Shown here piece after piece: positions 17,605 to 26,760 of a stretch of 64,000 bases of DNA (position 1 is its first letter; each line of letters starts with the position of its first letter). This stretch comes from JAMXLO01 sp963776505 (GTDB lineage: Bacteria > Pseudomonadota > Alphaproteobacteria > Acetobacterales > Acetobacteraceae). The notes under the pieces were generated by a model, which searched no databases, was not told the DNA's origin, and was given only the letters and a program-made list of their open reading frames with translations. The DNA lies in NCBI GenBank assembly GCA_963776505.1, contig CAVZNH010000018.1, positions 1-64,000 on the forward strand. Reading direction: 5' to 3'. Made by a program: the position numbers and the translations under genes.

Positions 17605-19443
17605 CTATAGTTCAACCTGACGACTGATCTCGATGAACCTGTCAGCGGGTAGGTCGAAGCGATCCGGGGTGCGGACCGCGTTGCGGTACATGAAGCCAAA
17701 CAACATCCGCCGCCATGCCGGAAGCCGCGGCCGCGTCTTGCTGCGCACAACTTCATCACGCTCAGCAAAATATAGGGCCCCATCGAGGTCGACCTGACAG
17801 CTCTGATCGCTGACCTGGGCCAATGCGAGCCTGAGGTTGGGCACTTCAACAAAACCGAAGCGCACCGTCACATGCCAAATTCCCTCAGCGACACGTTCGG
17901 TGACGGCTCTTTCACTGGCGGGCACACGCGGTACCTCGTCGAAACCGACGGTCAAGGTAACAACTGTCTCGTGCAGCGCCTTGAACTGAGCGGCGTGGCG
18001 CAGCAACTGACGCGGCACCGCTGTGCCGCCGCGGCTCATGAACACCGCGGTACCGGGCACCCGTGCGATCCCACCGGAATGGTTGACCTTGGACAGGAAC
18101 GCTGCCGTGCTCTCCTTGTCCTCCGCTTGCTTGCGGCGCACCGCGACCACGCCTTGGTGCCACGTGGTCATCACCATGAAGACGAGCGTACCAAACAAGA
18201 GCGGGAACCAACCCCCCTCGCGCACCTTCAACAGGTTGGCCGCGAAGAATGCTGTGTCCACAACCAGGAACACGCCACTCGCTAACACGGCGGCCACTGC
18301 CGACCAACGCCAGATGTCGCGCATGGCATTGTAGAGCAGTGCGGTGGTGAGCAGCATGGTGGTGGAGACTGCGGTGCCATATGCGCCCGCGAGGCGATCG
18401 GAGCTGCCGAATGCCGCCGCTACCCCCAGCGTGCCGAGCATCATCATCCAGTTGACAAACGGCACATAGATCTGGCCGTACTCTTCATCTGAAGTCTGGC
18501 GGATCATCAGGCCCGGAAACCAGCCGAGCTGCATGGCCTGACGTGTCAGCGAGAACGCGCCGGTGATGATGGCCTGGCTCGCAATGATGGTAGCGACGGT
18601 CGCGAGAACGACCAGCGGAATGACAGTCCCGCTGGGTGCCAGCTTGAAGAAGGGATTGCCAGTAAGAGAGGGGGTCTCGATCAGCAGTGCGGTCTGGCCG
18701 GCATAGCTCAGCAGGAGTGCGGGCAGAACGACCCAATACCAGGACGACCGGATCGGCTTGCGGCCGAAGTGCCCCATGTCGGCGTAGAGCGCCTCACCGC
18801 CAGTGATCGCCAGGAAGACACCGCCGAGGACGACGAAGCTCTGCCAACCGTGGCGCGTCAGGAAGCCAAACGCCTGGAGCGGGTTGATCGCGGTCACGAC
18901 GATCGGTTGGCGGATCACACCGAACAGGCCAAGCACGGCAATGGTGACGAACCAGAGCAGCATGATCGGCCCAAAGATACGTCCGATATTGGCGGTGCCA
19001 CGAGGTTGGACAAGGAACAACCCGAGCAGGATTGCCAGGGACGCTGGCAGCACGTAGGGCTTGAGCGCGTCGGTGACGACGTTGACGCCTTCCAACGCAC
19101 TCAGCACCGAGATTGCTGGTGTAATGACGCCGTCGCCGTAAATCAGGGCCGCGCCGAACAGGCCCATGATGACGAGCAACCCAGTGACGCGACCACTACG
19201 GCTCAAACGGCTGGTGACGAGGGCCATGAGTGCCAGGATGCCACCTTCGCCATGATTGTCGGCCCGCATGACGAACACGCAGTATTTGACCGATATCGTG
19301 ACAATGAGCGTCCAGACGACGAGGGACAGCAGGCCGAGCGCATCTGCCGCGGACGGATGGCCGCCGACCGCTCCTACGATCGCCTGGTAGGTGTACAGCG
19401 GGCTCGTGCCGAGGTCGCCATAGACGATGCCCAGCGCAGCCAA
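17605..19443 (-). CDS. kup: Kup-type potassium uptake transporter, N-terminus uncertain
   Basis: The 612-residue protein begins at a TTG (19443) with AALGIVYGDLGTSPLYTYQ, the Kup signature. It continues through about 12 transmembrane helices to a soluble C-terminal domain from about residue 450. Kup proteins import K+ with protons. Directly upstream, an in-frame TAA (19450-19452) separates the TTG from a frame that starts at GTG 19491 and reads VTDLLRLPGKPPV. Kup proteins normally have such a leader before ALGIVYGD, so the TAA may be a nonsense mutation and the TTG a forced start within the first helix. Confidence 0.8.
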   Translation of the reverse strand: MAALGIVYGDLGTSPLYTYQAIVGAVGGHPSAADALGLLSLVVWTLIVTISVKYCVFVMRADNHGEGGILALMALVTSRLSRSGRVTGLLVIMGLFGAALIYGDGVITPAISVLSALEGVNVVTDALKPYVLPASLAILLGLFLVQPRGTANIGRIFGPIMLLWFVTIAVLGLFGVIRQPIVVTAINPLQAFGFLTRHGWQSFVVLGGVFLAITGGEALYADMGHFGRKPIRSSWYWVVLPALLLSYAGQTALLIETPSLTGNPFFKLAPSGTVIPLVVLATVATIIASQAIITGAFSLTRQAMQLGWFPGLMIRQTSDEEYGQIYVPFVNWMMMLGTLGVAAAFGSSDRLAGAYGTAVSTTMLLTTALLYNAMRDIWRWSAVAAVLASGVFLVVDTAFFAANLLKVREGGWFPLLFGTLVFMVMTTWHQGVVAVRRKQAEDKESTAAFLSKVNHSGGIARVPGTAVFMSRGGTAVPRQLLRHAAQFKALHETVVTLTVGFDEVPRVPASERAVTERVAEGIWHVTVRFGFVEVPNLRLALAQVSDQSCQVDLDGALYFAERDEVVRSKTRPRLPAWRRMLFGFMYRNAVRTPDRFDLPADRFIEISRQVEL

Positions 19444-19520
19444 AGCGGCTTAGACCGGTGGTTTTCCGGGCAGGCGGAGCAGATCCGTCACGCCAGTGGC
19501 CACAGGGTTGTGATGCGCGT

Positions 19521-20438
19521 CTAGAACTCGCCGCTGCGATACGCCTCGTCGAGGCGCTTCGCGTCGTCCTCCGACGGCTCCTCCCAGGCCTCGCCACGCC
19601 GCCGCAGCCCGCCTGTGAAATTTGGCGGGCGCTTGGCGTTGAACGCCGCGCGGCCTTCCTCGCCATCCGTGGTCACCTGGATCAGCAGGTTGTTCATCAG
19701 GTTCTGCACATGCCACGCCTGGTCAGTCGGCAGATCGCCGAACCGAACCACGAACTCCTTCATCATGCGCACCGCGACCGGCGGCAGCGAGACGATATGG
19801 CGCGCATATTTCTCGGCGCGTTCCAGCAACTGAGCGTGCGGCACCACTTCGTTGATCAGGCCGATCCGCAAAGCCTCCTGCGCGTCGAACGGTTCATCGG
19901 TCAGCAGGATCTTCATCGCATCTGCGTAGCGAAGCTGCTTGATCAGCAGGCTTGCACCTGGCCCATGGCCGATCCAGCCCTGCGACAGCAGCGAGAACTT
20001 GAACCGCGCATGTTCGGCACTGGCAATGCGGATATCCGTGGAGGACAGCAGAACATAAAGGCCCGCTCCCGCGGCCCAGCCGTTGACCGCGGCGATCACC
20101 GGCTTCCACACGCGCGGATAGTGATCGCCGAAGCGGCCATCGACACCGGTCTTCTGCCCGTGCACCGTGCCGGCGAGCGGCCAGAAGATGCGCTGCGTGC
20201 GCAGATACTCGCGCTCCTCCTCGGTGATGTTCTTGCGCGGTGCCAGATTGTGGCCGCCGCAGAAATGCCGGTCGCCTGCGCCGGTGAGGATCGCGCAACG
20301 AATGTCGCGATCCTCCCACATGTCGATCCAGGCCTCGGAGATCTCGTCCGACGTCTCCTTGTCGAAGATGTTGGCCTTTTCCGGATTGTTCAGCGTGATG
20401 TAGGCAACGCCGTCGCGCTTCTCGTACTTGATGGCCAT
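19521..20438 (-). CDS. enoyl-CoA hydratase/isomerase family protein (A)
   Basis: The 305-residue crotonase-fold protein has the oxyanion-hole loops CAILTGAGDRHFCGGHN near residue 60 and AAVNGWAAGAGLYVLLSSTD near residue 120. The usual catalytic Glu pair of true hydratases is not obvious, so hydratase, isomerase or another crotonase activity is possible. The start ATG (20436-20438) overlaps the stop of the second crotonase gene by one base, which suggests translational coupling. Confidence 0.85.
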   Translation of the reverse strand: MAIKYEKRDGVAYITLNNPEKANIFDKETSDEISEAWIDMWEDRDIRCAILTGAGDRHFCGGHNLAPRKNITEEEREYLRTQRIFWPLAGTVHGQKTGVDGRFGDHYPRVWKPVIAAVNGWAAGAGLYVLLSSTDIRIASAEHARFKFSLLSQGWIGHGPGASLLIKQLRYADAMKILLTDEPFDAQEALRIGLINEVVPHAQLLERAEKYARHIVSLPPVAVRMMKEFVVRFGDLPTDQAWHVQNLMNNLLIQVTTDGEEGRAAFNAKRPPNFTGGLRRRGEAWEEPSEDDAKRLDEAYRSGEF

Positions 20439-21211
20439 CAGGTCAGCACCCTTCCCTTGCGCGCAATGAACTCGGGGAATGCGTCCTCGGCCTTGGCACC
20501 GCGCATCACATGCGTGGTGTAGTCGTGCTCGATCTCATACTGCTGCTCCAGGGTCTCGCCCTTCTGCCGCAGCAGCAGCGCCTTCACGCCCATCACCGCG
20601 CCACGATGGTTGCCCGCGATCATGCGCGCGATCTCCATCGTCTTCTCACGCAGCTTCTCGCGCGGCACCAGGTGGTTCAGCAGCCCGATGCGATACGCCT
20701 CCTCGGCTTCCACGACGCGCGCCGTGAACAGCAGTTCCTTCGCCATCGGCCAGCCAATCTGTGCGCCCAGCGACCATGTGCTGTTGATCCGCCCATACGC
20801 CGCGGCGAGGAAGCGGAACTTGGTGTCCTCGCAGCCCACCCGCATGTCGAGCGAGGATGACAGAACCGCCGCACCGCCGAACGCCAGGCCGTTCATCATG
20901 CCGATCGTCGGCTTGGCAGAGGCCGAAATGTCGTATGCCCTGCGACCCTCGCGCATCGCGTCGAGCTGTGCCGGCGAGTAGCGGCGATCGTCCTCACGCT
21001 GTTCATGGATGTCGCCACCGGCCGAGAACGCCTTGGTGCCCGCGCCGGTGATCACGATGCAGCCGACCGCGTCGTCGGCATCCATCGCCTTCACCGCGTC
21101 GTGCAGCTCGGCGGACAACTTGCGGTTCATGGCATTCAGCTTGTCGGGGCGGTTGAGCGTCACGATGCCGACGCCGTCCTCCACATCGACCAGGATATGC
21201 TCGTAGCTCAT
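20438..21211 (-). CDS. enoyl-CoA hydratase/isomerase family protein (B)
   Basis: The 257-residue crotonase-fold protein starts MSYEHILVDVEDGVGIVTLN. It contains CIVITGAGTKAFSAGGDIHE and TIGMMNGLAFGGAAVLSSSLD, the two oxyanion-hole regions. GGAGGGA precedes two adjacent ATGs; the second (21209-21211) has the better spacing. The downstream partner overlaps by one base. The two paralogues probably act on related acyl-CoA substrates, perhaps with the CoA-transferase at 10066. A longer upstream frame reads into a palindromic repeat (MSLRAKRSNLRRAG) and is not likely to be used. Confidence 0.85.
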   Translation of the reverse strand: MSYEHILVDVEDGVGIVTLNRPDKLNAMNRKLSAELHDAVKAMDADDAVGCIVITGAGTKAFSAGGDIHEQREDDRRYSPAQLDAMREGRRAYDISASAKPTIGMMNGLAFGGAAVLSSSLDMRVGCEDTKFRFLAAAYGRINSTWSLGAQIGWPMAKELLFTARVVEAEEAYRIGLLNHLVPREKLREKTMEIARMIAGNHRGAVMGVKALLLRQKGETLEQQYEIEHDYTTHVMRGAKAEDAFPEFIARKGRVLT

Positions 21212-21248
21212 CATTCCCTCCATCGTGCTTCTCACGGGACCTGCGCGA

Positions 21249-21279
21249 CGGAGATTGCTTCGCTTCGCCCGCAATGACA
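21249..21279. repeat. half copy of the palindromic intergenic repeat
   Basis: GAGATTGCTTCGCTTCGCCC followed by GCAATGAC matches the right-hand half of the repeat at 12164-12245. The left arm is missing. It lies between the PCMT-like gene and crotonase gene B. Confidence 0.6.
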
Positions 21280-21292
21280 ATGGAGTGTGCCG

Positions 21293-22181
21293 TCAGTCGG
21301 TTACCGGCTTTTCCGTTGCGGCATGCGGCGCCGGCGTCTTGTCGATTGCGCCGGTCATCGGGAATGAAGAACACACCCATGTCGCGCTTCGAGTGGATCT
21401 TGCCCTCTTCGTCCTTGGTGTAGACGTAGAGCACCTGCCCGCGTTTGAACGGCTGGCCGATCGGGATAACCAGGCGCCCGCCCGGCTTGATCTGCTTGAA
21501 CAGGTCGGGCGGTGCGTACTGCGCGGCGCAGGTCACGATGATGATGTCGAAGCCGCCCTCCACCTCGGGCCAGCCGTAATAGCCATCGCCCACGCGTGTA
21601 TGGACATTCTCATAACCAAGCGGGGCAAAGATCCTGCCGACTGCCTTGCCGAGCGGCTCGATGATCTCGATCGAATAAGCGCGCTTGACGATGCGCGACA
21701 GCAGAGCGCTCTGGAAGCCGCTGCCCGTGCCGATCTCCAGTGTCACGTCTTCGGGCTTCGGCTTGCAGACCTGCGTCATGTAGGCCTGGCCCAGATAATC
21801 CGACAACGCGGAGCCATAGCCCAGGCCCCAGGGCTTGGGTTCCGCCTCGTAGGCGTCACCGGGCGTCGCACGGTGCTCGGAGTAGATGTAATGGAAATAC
21901 TCGCGCGGCACCGTCTCGAACGCGGCCATGACGACTGGATCCGCGGCGCCGAGATGCTGCTTCAGGTAGGAATCGATGAGCTTCATCGCCGCGGGCTTGC
22001 GCTTCTGGATGGCGTCGAACTGGGCCTCGGTCAGGCTGACCTGGCGGCCCGAGGCGCGCATCGCCGTCTCGTAGGCGGAGAGATTCCAGGCGGATGTGGC
22101 GCGCGCCGTCCGCGCCAGGCAAAGCGCGCCGGCGGAAGCAATCACTCCGCGGCGCGTGATCGTGCTGAAAGATGCTGCCAC
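21293..22181 (-). pseudogene. PCMT-like methyltransferase with Tat-type leader, frameshifted near its end
   Basis: From ATG 22181 the protein begins with a twin-arginine-type leader (TRRGVIASAGALCLARTARA). It then reads as a protein-L-isoaspartate O-methyltransferase-like domain: VVMAAFETVPREYFHYIY, YLGQAYMTQ, the SAM loop LEIGTGSGFQSALLS near residue 147, and GGRLVIPIGQP. After RDMGVFFIP one extra base near 21357 shifts the frame. Skipping it gives MTGAIDKTPAPHAATEKPVTD and a stop at 21293-21295. PCMTs normally repair proteins in the cytoplasm; an export leader is unusual. Its start lies inside the end of the membrane spermidine-synthase-like gene. Confidence 0.75.
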
Positions 22182-24601
22182 GCGTTATTCGTCCTCGCTA
22201 CAGGGAATGCCATCAGCGCGACCACATACAGTATCGCGGCGCTGAGCAGAACCCGGCTGAAGCCGGCCTCGCGGGCGATCAGGTTGGCGAGCGGCGTGGC
22301 GACCACGGAGAAGGCTCCGTTGAGCCCCCAGGCCCAGGGGAGCATCGCACTGGAGCCGGTGCGCGCCAGGCCGAGCGGGAAGGGAAGGCCGAGCGCCAGC
22401 GACACCGGGGCGAGCACCGCCAACACCAGGCCGGCGCGGACGATCCAGGGCAGATCGAGGGTCGCGAGAATGGCCGGCTGAAGTCCGTCAGCGCGATGCC
22501 GCACCAGCAGATGATCACGATGCCGGCAAAGATGATGCCTTGCCGAGTGCGCTTCAGCCGATCCGCCATCATGCTGCCCAGCCCGGAGAAGATCAGCATG
22601 CCGGTGAGCACCAGCGCGAAGCCCGACGTGCGGTCGTTCAGCCACAGGCTGGCCTTCTCGATCAGGAAGATCTCGATGAAGAGGAACCCAAGGCCAAGTG
22701 CCGGGAAATACACGATGGGCCGCAGCAGTCCGACTTCCGGCAGGCGCAGCCTGCGCGGCGCGACCAATGGCACCAGCAGCACGAGCACTGCGATCACCAC
22801 CGCCTGTGCGAGCACGGCGAGATTGACCAGTGCGCCGATCTCCGACTGCGGCAGAATCTCCAGCCGCTGCAAGATCGTATTGAGCTGATCCAGCCGCAGC
22901 ACCGCGTAGAAGAACGGTCGATCCAGTGTGATCGGCGCCAGGTTGAAGGCTGAGCGCGACGGCGTCGGGGCGTTCGCCAGCACCGGGCGCGCTTCGTCGG
23001 CGATCGAATCGTCCGGACCGTCGGAGGTGACCTCGCCATTGGCGAACGAAACCGCTGGCAGGTCGTTGTAGATACTGCCGCGCGCGGAAACCGGATCCAT
23101 GCCCGGATACCACGACACGTCAAATGAGCGCTCATCGCTGAACTTGCGCAGCGTGGCGATACGCGCGGCGTCCCAGGGCCGGTTGGACAACAGGATGCGC
23201 GCGCTCCACGCCGAGCGATAGACAATCACATGCGCCGCCGGATCCTCGATGCCTGCGGCGAGCAGTGCGGCCCGTGCGGTTCCCAGCACACGCAATGCGT
23301 AGACCGGAAAATCCCGGATCGATACCGGAATTGACACTATCCCACCTGGCCGCAGCGCACGCAGGTCGCTCGCGAGTGCCTGCACCGTAAATGCCGTGAC
23401 GTTGGCCTCGGCGGTATCGAGAAAATCGGCCGACAGGTCGATGATGTCGTAATTGCCGCCATAGCGGACTGCCGCCACCGGCCCGGCGCCGGACACTGTC
23501 ACCCGAGCGTCGCCGACCTGCGCAGGCGACGGCCCAAGCCCGTGCTCCAGCGCGCGCAGGAGCACCGGCTCCGGCTCGAGCAGCATGGACATGCGCCGCG
23601 CCCAGCGCGAGGACCTCCGCGGTGCGGAAGCCTCCCGATGCGCCCGCCAGCAGCACGCTCGCGTGCGGGATCAGCAGATACGGCAGCGCATCCAGCGACG
23701 CCGGCGCGTAGCCAACGTCCAACTCACCAGGCTTGGGCAGTGCGGCGATGCGGTTGCCGTCGCGGTACAGGCCGAAGGTGCGCGGCGGTCCCGGCACACC
23801 CAGCATGCCGGCGTTGTTGGATATGTCGGTGTCCACCCGTTCGGTGAAATCGTCCAGCAGCGCGTAGTCGCCACGCGGGGACAGCACGCTGGCGACCACG
23901 CGTGCATCAGGCGTGTGAAGCGGCGCATATATCGCCTTGAAGTCGTTGAATTCCGCCCGGTTGTCGAGCAGCAGCAGCGCCTCGGCGCCGAGTAGCGCGA
24001 CACCGGCCGCCGCCGCGCCCGCCCAGCGTCGGCGCCCCGCCACAAAGCAGGCGCTCGCCGCCAGCGGGATCAGCAACAGCGGCACCAGGAAGAACGCGTG
24101 CACCACGAACATCGCGGCCAGCACGAACGCCGCGCCGGTACCGGCGCCGGTCAGGTCATAGCCGTAGACCTGGCCAATGCGGTCGGCATTCAGCACGAAG
24201 CTCAGGCTGATGAACGTGCCGGCAAGAAAGAAGAACGGCAACAGACACGCGTAATAGCCGGCGATGTTCCAGAGTTGCGCCTCCCAGGTCACCGGATTCT
24301 GCAGTTGCAGCGGGTTGAACGGATTTATGGTGGTGAAATGGAAGCCGATCGCCGCCGTCGCCACCAGCAGCGCCGGGAGCGCCGACAGCAGCGTCTCGCC
24401 ATGGCGTGCGAATACATCGCGGAAGAGCGCCAAGAGCACGCCGCTGAACGCGAACCCCACCATCACGATGGAGATCACCCAGTAGCCATACTCGGACCAC
24501 TTCGCGACCGCGAAGTAGCGGGTGAGTGCCGTCTCGTATCCCACTGCGGCCAGCGACACGAGGAAGAGCGGCACCAAAGCGGTGCGCGCGGTCACGGCCA
24601 T
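22142..24601 (-). pseudogene. membrane-bound spermidine-synthase-like protein, two frameshifts
   Basis: The first part (from ATG 24601, MAVTARTALVPLFLVSL) encodes about seven transmembrane helices, with GYDLTGAGTGAAFVL near residue 150. A soluble methyltransferase-like part follows (LLAGASGGFRTAEVLALGAA; then, one frame over, LLEPEPVLLRALEHG and YDIIDLSADFLDT), and then a second set of helices. One extra base near 23590 and one missing base near 22483 break the frame. The net length stays divisible by three, giving about 819 residues. The layout matches membrane proteins with a central polyamine-synthase-like Rossmann fold; the product is unknown. It overlaps the neighbours at both ends (ATGGCCGTGA with the hydrolase), so it belongs to one operon. 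Confidence 0.7.
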
Positions 24602-25454
24602 ACGGTCCGCGCGATGAAGCCTGCCAGCAGCGCGTTGAACCGTGCCGCGTCATCGACGAACAGCGCGTGACCGGCGTCACCGAATATCGCGATCTGTGTG
24701 CCGGGCCGGTTGTGCGCGAGGTTTGCCGCCTGCTCGGACAGCCAGCCGGGCCGCACGACATAGAGCACCGGTTTGGTGGTGGAATACACGGCGTCACGCC
24801 AATAGGCGCGCGGCCACGGATATGCCAGCAATGCCCGGCTCGCCCGCTCAGGGGTGTGCAGCGACGCCTCGGTGAGGCGGTCAAGATAGCTCTCGCTCGG
24901 CCGGTGATGGAACATGCCAAGTACAAAGCGGTGCATGGCGATGGCATGCGGCAGTGCGGCACAGGCCGGCGCGGCGCATGAGGTGGCGGGGGTGGCTCTT
25001 CGCCAACCGAATTATCGACCAGGACCAGCCCCGCCACCATCTCATCGCCGTGCTCCCGCACATAGGCCAGCGTGTCGAGTACGCCGAGCGACCAGCCAAC
25101 CAGCAGTACCGGCACCGGTTTCAGGTTGGCGATCAGCTCGGCGATGTCCTGGACTACGCCGCCCTGGCTCGTAGCCTGAGGCAGGTGCGTCGGAGTCGCC
25201 CTGACCGCGCGGATCGAATGCGACAACGTGATAGTGCCGGCAAATGACTGAATCTGCGGCAGCCAGATCCAGGCCGGCATGGTCCAGCCGGGCACAAAGA
25301 CGATGGTGTGGCCGAGTCGCGGTCCGGCCTCCAGGTAGTGCAGGCGCACGCCGTCGCTGGTGATGAAGTACCTATCTTTGCATCGTTCCTTGGGATGCCG
25401 CCGGTCGAGCCAGCAGCAGACCGATGCCGCGACGATGCAAGGAGCGATTCGCAT
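24592..25454 (-). pseudogene. alpha/beta hydrolase, three frameshifts
   Basis: The frame from ATG 25454 gives DGVRLHYLEAGPRLGHTIVF and PGWTMPAWIW. One frame over comes HYHVVAFDPRGQGDSDAP, then back comes DIAELIANLKPVPVLLVGWS with the nucleophile in GWSLG, and after PPPPPHAP another frame gives AALPHAIAMHRFVLGMFHH to FGDAGHALFVDD with the catalytic His. Breaks lie near 25238, 25160 and 24965. The complete fold can be followed across frames, which means the gene was intact until recently or the sequence carries errors. The substrate is unknown. A leader (RIAPCIVAASVCCW) could be a secretion signal. Confidence 0.65.
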
Positions 25455-25493
25455 GCGATCAGAACACCGGGTCGCACCGCGCCGTGTCAACGG

Positions 25494-25531
25494 TTGTCGC
25501 TTCACGGCTCTTTCATCCCTCTTTGCGACAA
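25494..25531. promoter_or_regulatory. inverted repeat in a divergent promoter region
   Basis: TTGTCGC (25494-25500) and GCGACAA (25525-25531) are a perfect 7-base inverted repeat with 24 bases between. It sits in the 109-base gap between the hydrolase (minus) and the REC-EAL gene (plus). It could be an operator for either. Only symmetry and location support this. Confidence 0.3.
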
Positions 25532-25563
25532 TTTCTGCCAGTCAGCGCCGCCCAGGAGAACAC

Positions 25564-26760
25564 GTGGACACGCAGATCGATGCCGTTCGACGTCTCCTGG
25601 TCGTGGACGATGAACCCGTCCAGTGCCTGATCGTCACCCGTGCAATGACGGCGTTCGGCTTTGCTGCCGATAGTGCAACCTCGCTAGAGGAGGCGAGCAG
25701 CCGCATCGCCCAGCATGCCTACGATGTCATCATTTTGGACCTGTCGCTCCGGGAGCGGGAAGGGATCAGCCTGTTAAGCCTGATCGCGGCAAATCCTGCC
25801 GATCCCGTGGTGATTTTCATCTCGCGCCTGGACGACAGGGTGCGTGCCGCCAGCATCCGGTATGCCACCGAGCTTGGTCTGCGGGTCGCCGGGGCGCTGG
25901 CAAAGCCGGTTGGCCTCGCCGCGTTGCGCGCACTTTTGGCGAACCCATTGCCTTCGCGGGTCCGATCCAGCCATGCCTGTCCGGTTCCGCCGACGGTCGA
26001 GGAGCTGAGCGAAGCACTCGATCACGATCTGATCGTGACCGCCTTCCAGCCGCAGGTCACTCTGACAAGCCGAGAGGTGGTTGGTTTTGAAGCGCTCGCA
26101 CGCTGGCGCCATGCGCCGCGGGGACCGGTCGGACCGGACGTATTCATCCCCTTGGCCGAGCAAAGTGGCCTGATCGTGCCGCTCACACGGTGCATTCTGG
26201 CCGATGCGCTCGCTGCCTGTCGGCGCTGGCGCCGGCATCACCCGAGCTGTGCCGTTGCCGTCAACATCTCGCCGTTGGTGCTGGCAAATCCGGCACTGCC
26301 GGAGGAAATCGAGGCGCTGCTGCTGCAACACGGGTTGTCGCCTGGAGCGCTGATGGCCGAAATCACCGAAACCACCTTCATCGCCAGTCCGCTGCTGGCG
26401 ATGGAGCTGCTGACCCGGCTGCGCATCAAGGGGATCGGGCTGTCGCTGGACGACTTCGGCACCGGCTATTCGTCGCTGCTCAGCCTGCTGCGACTGCCGT
26501 TCACCGAGCTCAAGATCGATCGATCCTTCATCGCATCGTGCGAAACGGACGATGAGGCGTGGAAGATCGTGCGCGCCACCATCTCGCTGGCACGCGAGCT
26601 GGGCCTGTCGGTTGTTGCCGAGGGCGTGGAAACCGAATCGGTGGCGATCCGGTTGCGCGACGCCGGCTGTCAGATCGGACAAGGCTGGCGGTTCGGCCGG
26701 CCGATGTCGGAACGCGCACTGCACGCTTGGCTTGGCGCAACGCACGATGGCACTGCAGGC
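25564..26760 (+). CDS. response regulator with EAL (c-di-GMP phosphodiesterase) domain
   Basis: The frame starts at GTG 25564, with CAGGAG 5 bases upstream. Residues 10-130 form a receiver domain: RLLVVDDEP, phospho-acceptor in VIILDLSLRE, conserved Lys in ALAKPVG. Residues 145-390 form an EAL domain with VVGFEALARWRH, MAEITETTF, LDDFGTGYSS, ELKIDRSFI and VVAEGVETE, so the metal and catalytic residues appear complete. It should break down cyclic di-GMP under control of a histidine kinase. No stop codon separates it from the kinase at 26761; the joint frame runs to 27270. I split the entry at the kinase's own ATG, which has no good ribosome-binding site, so a true fusion is possible. Confidence 0.8.
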
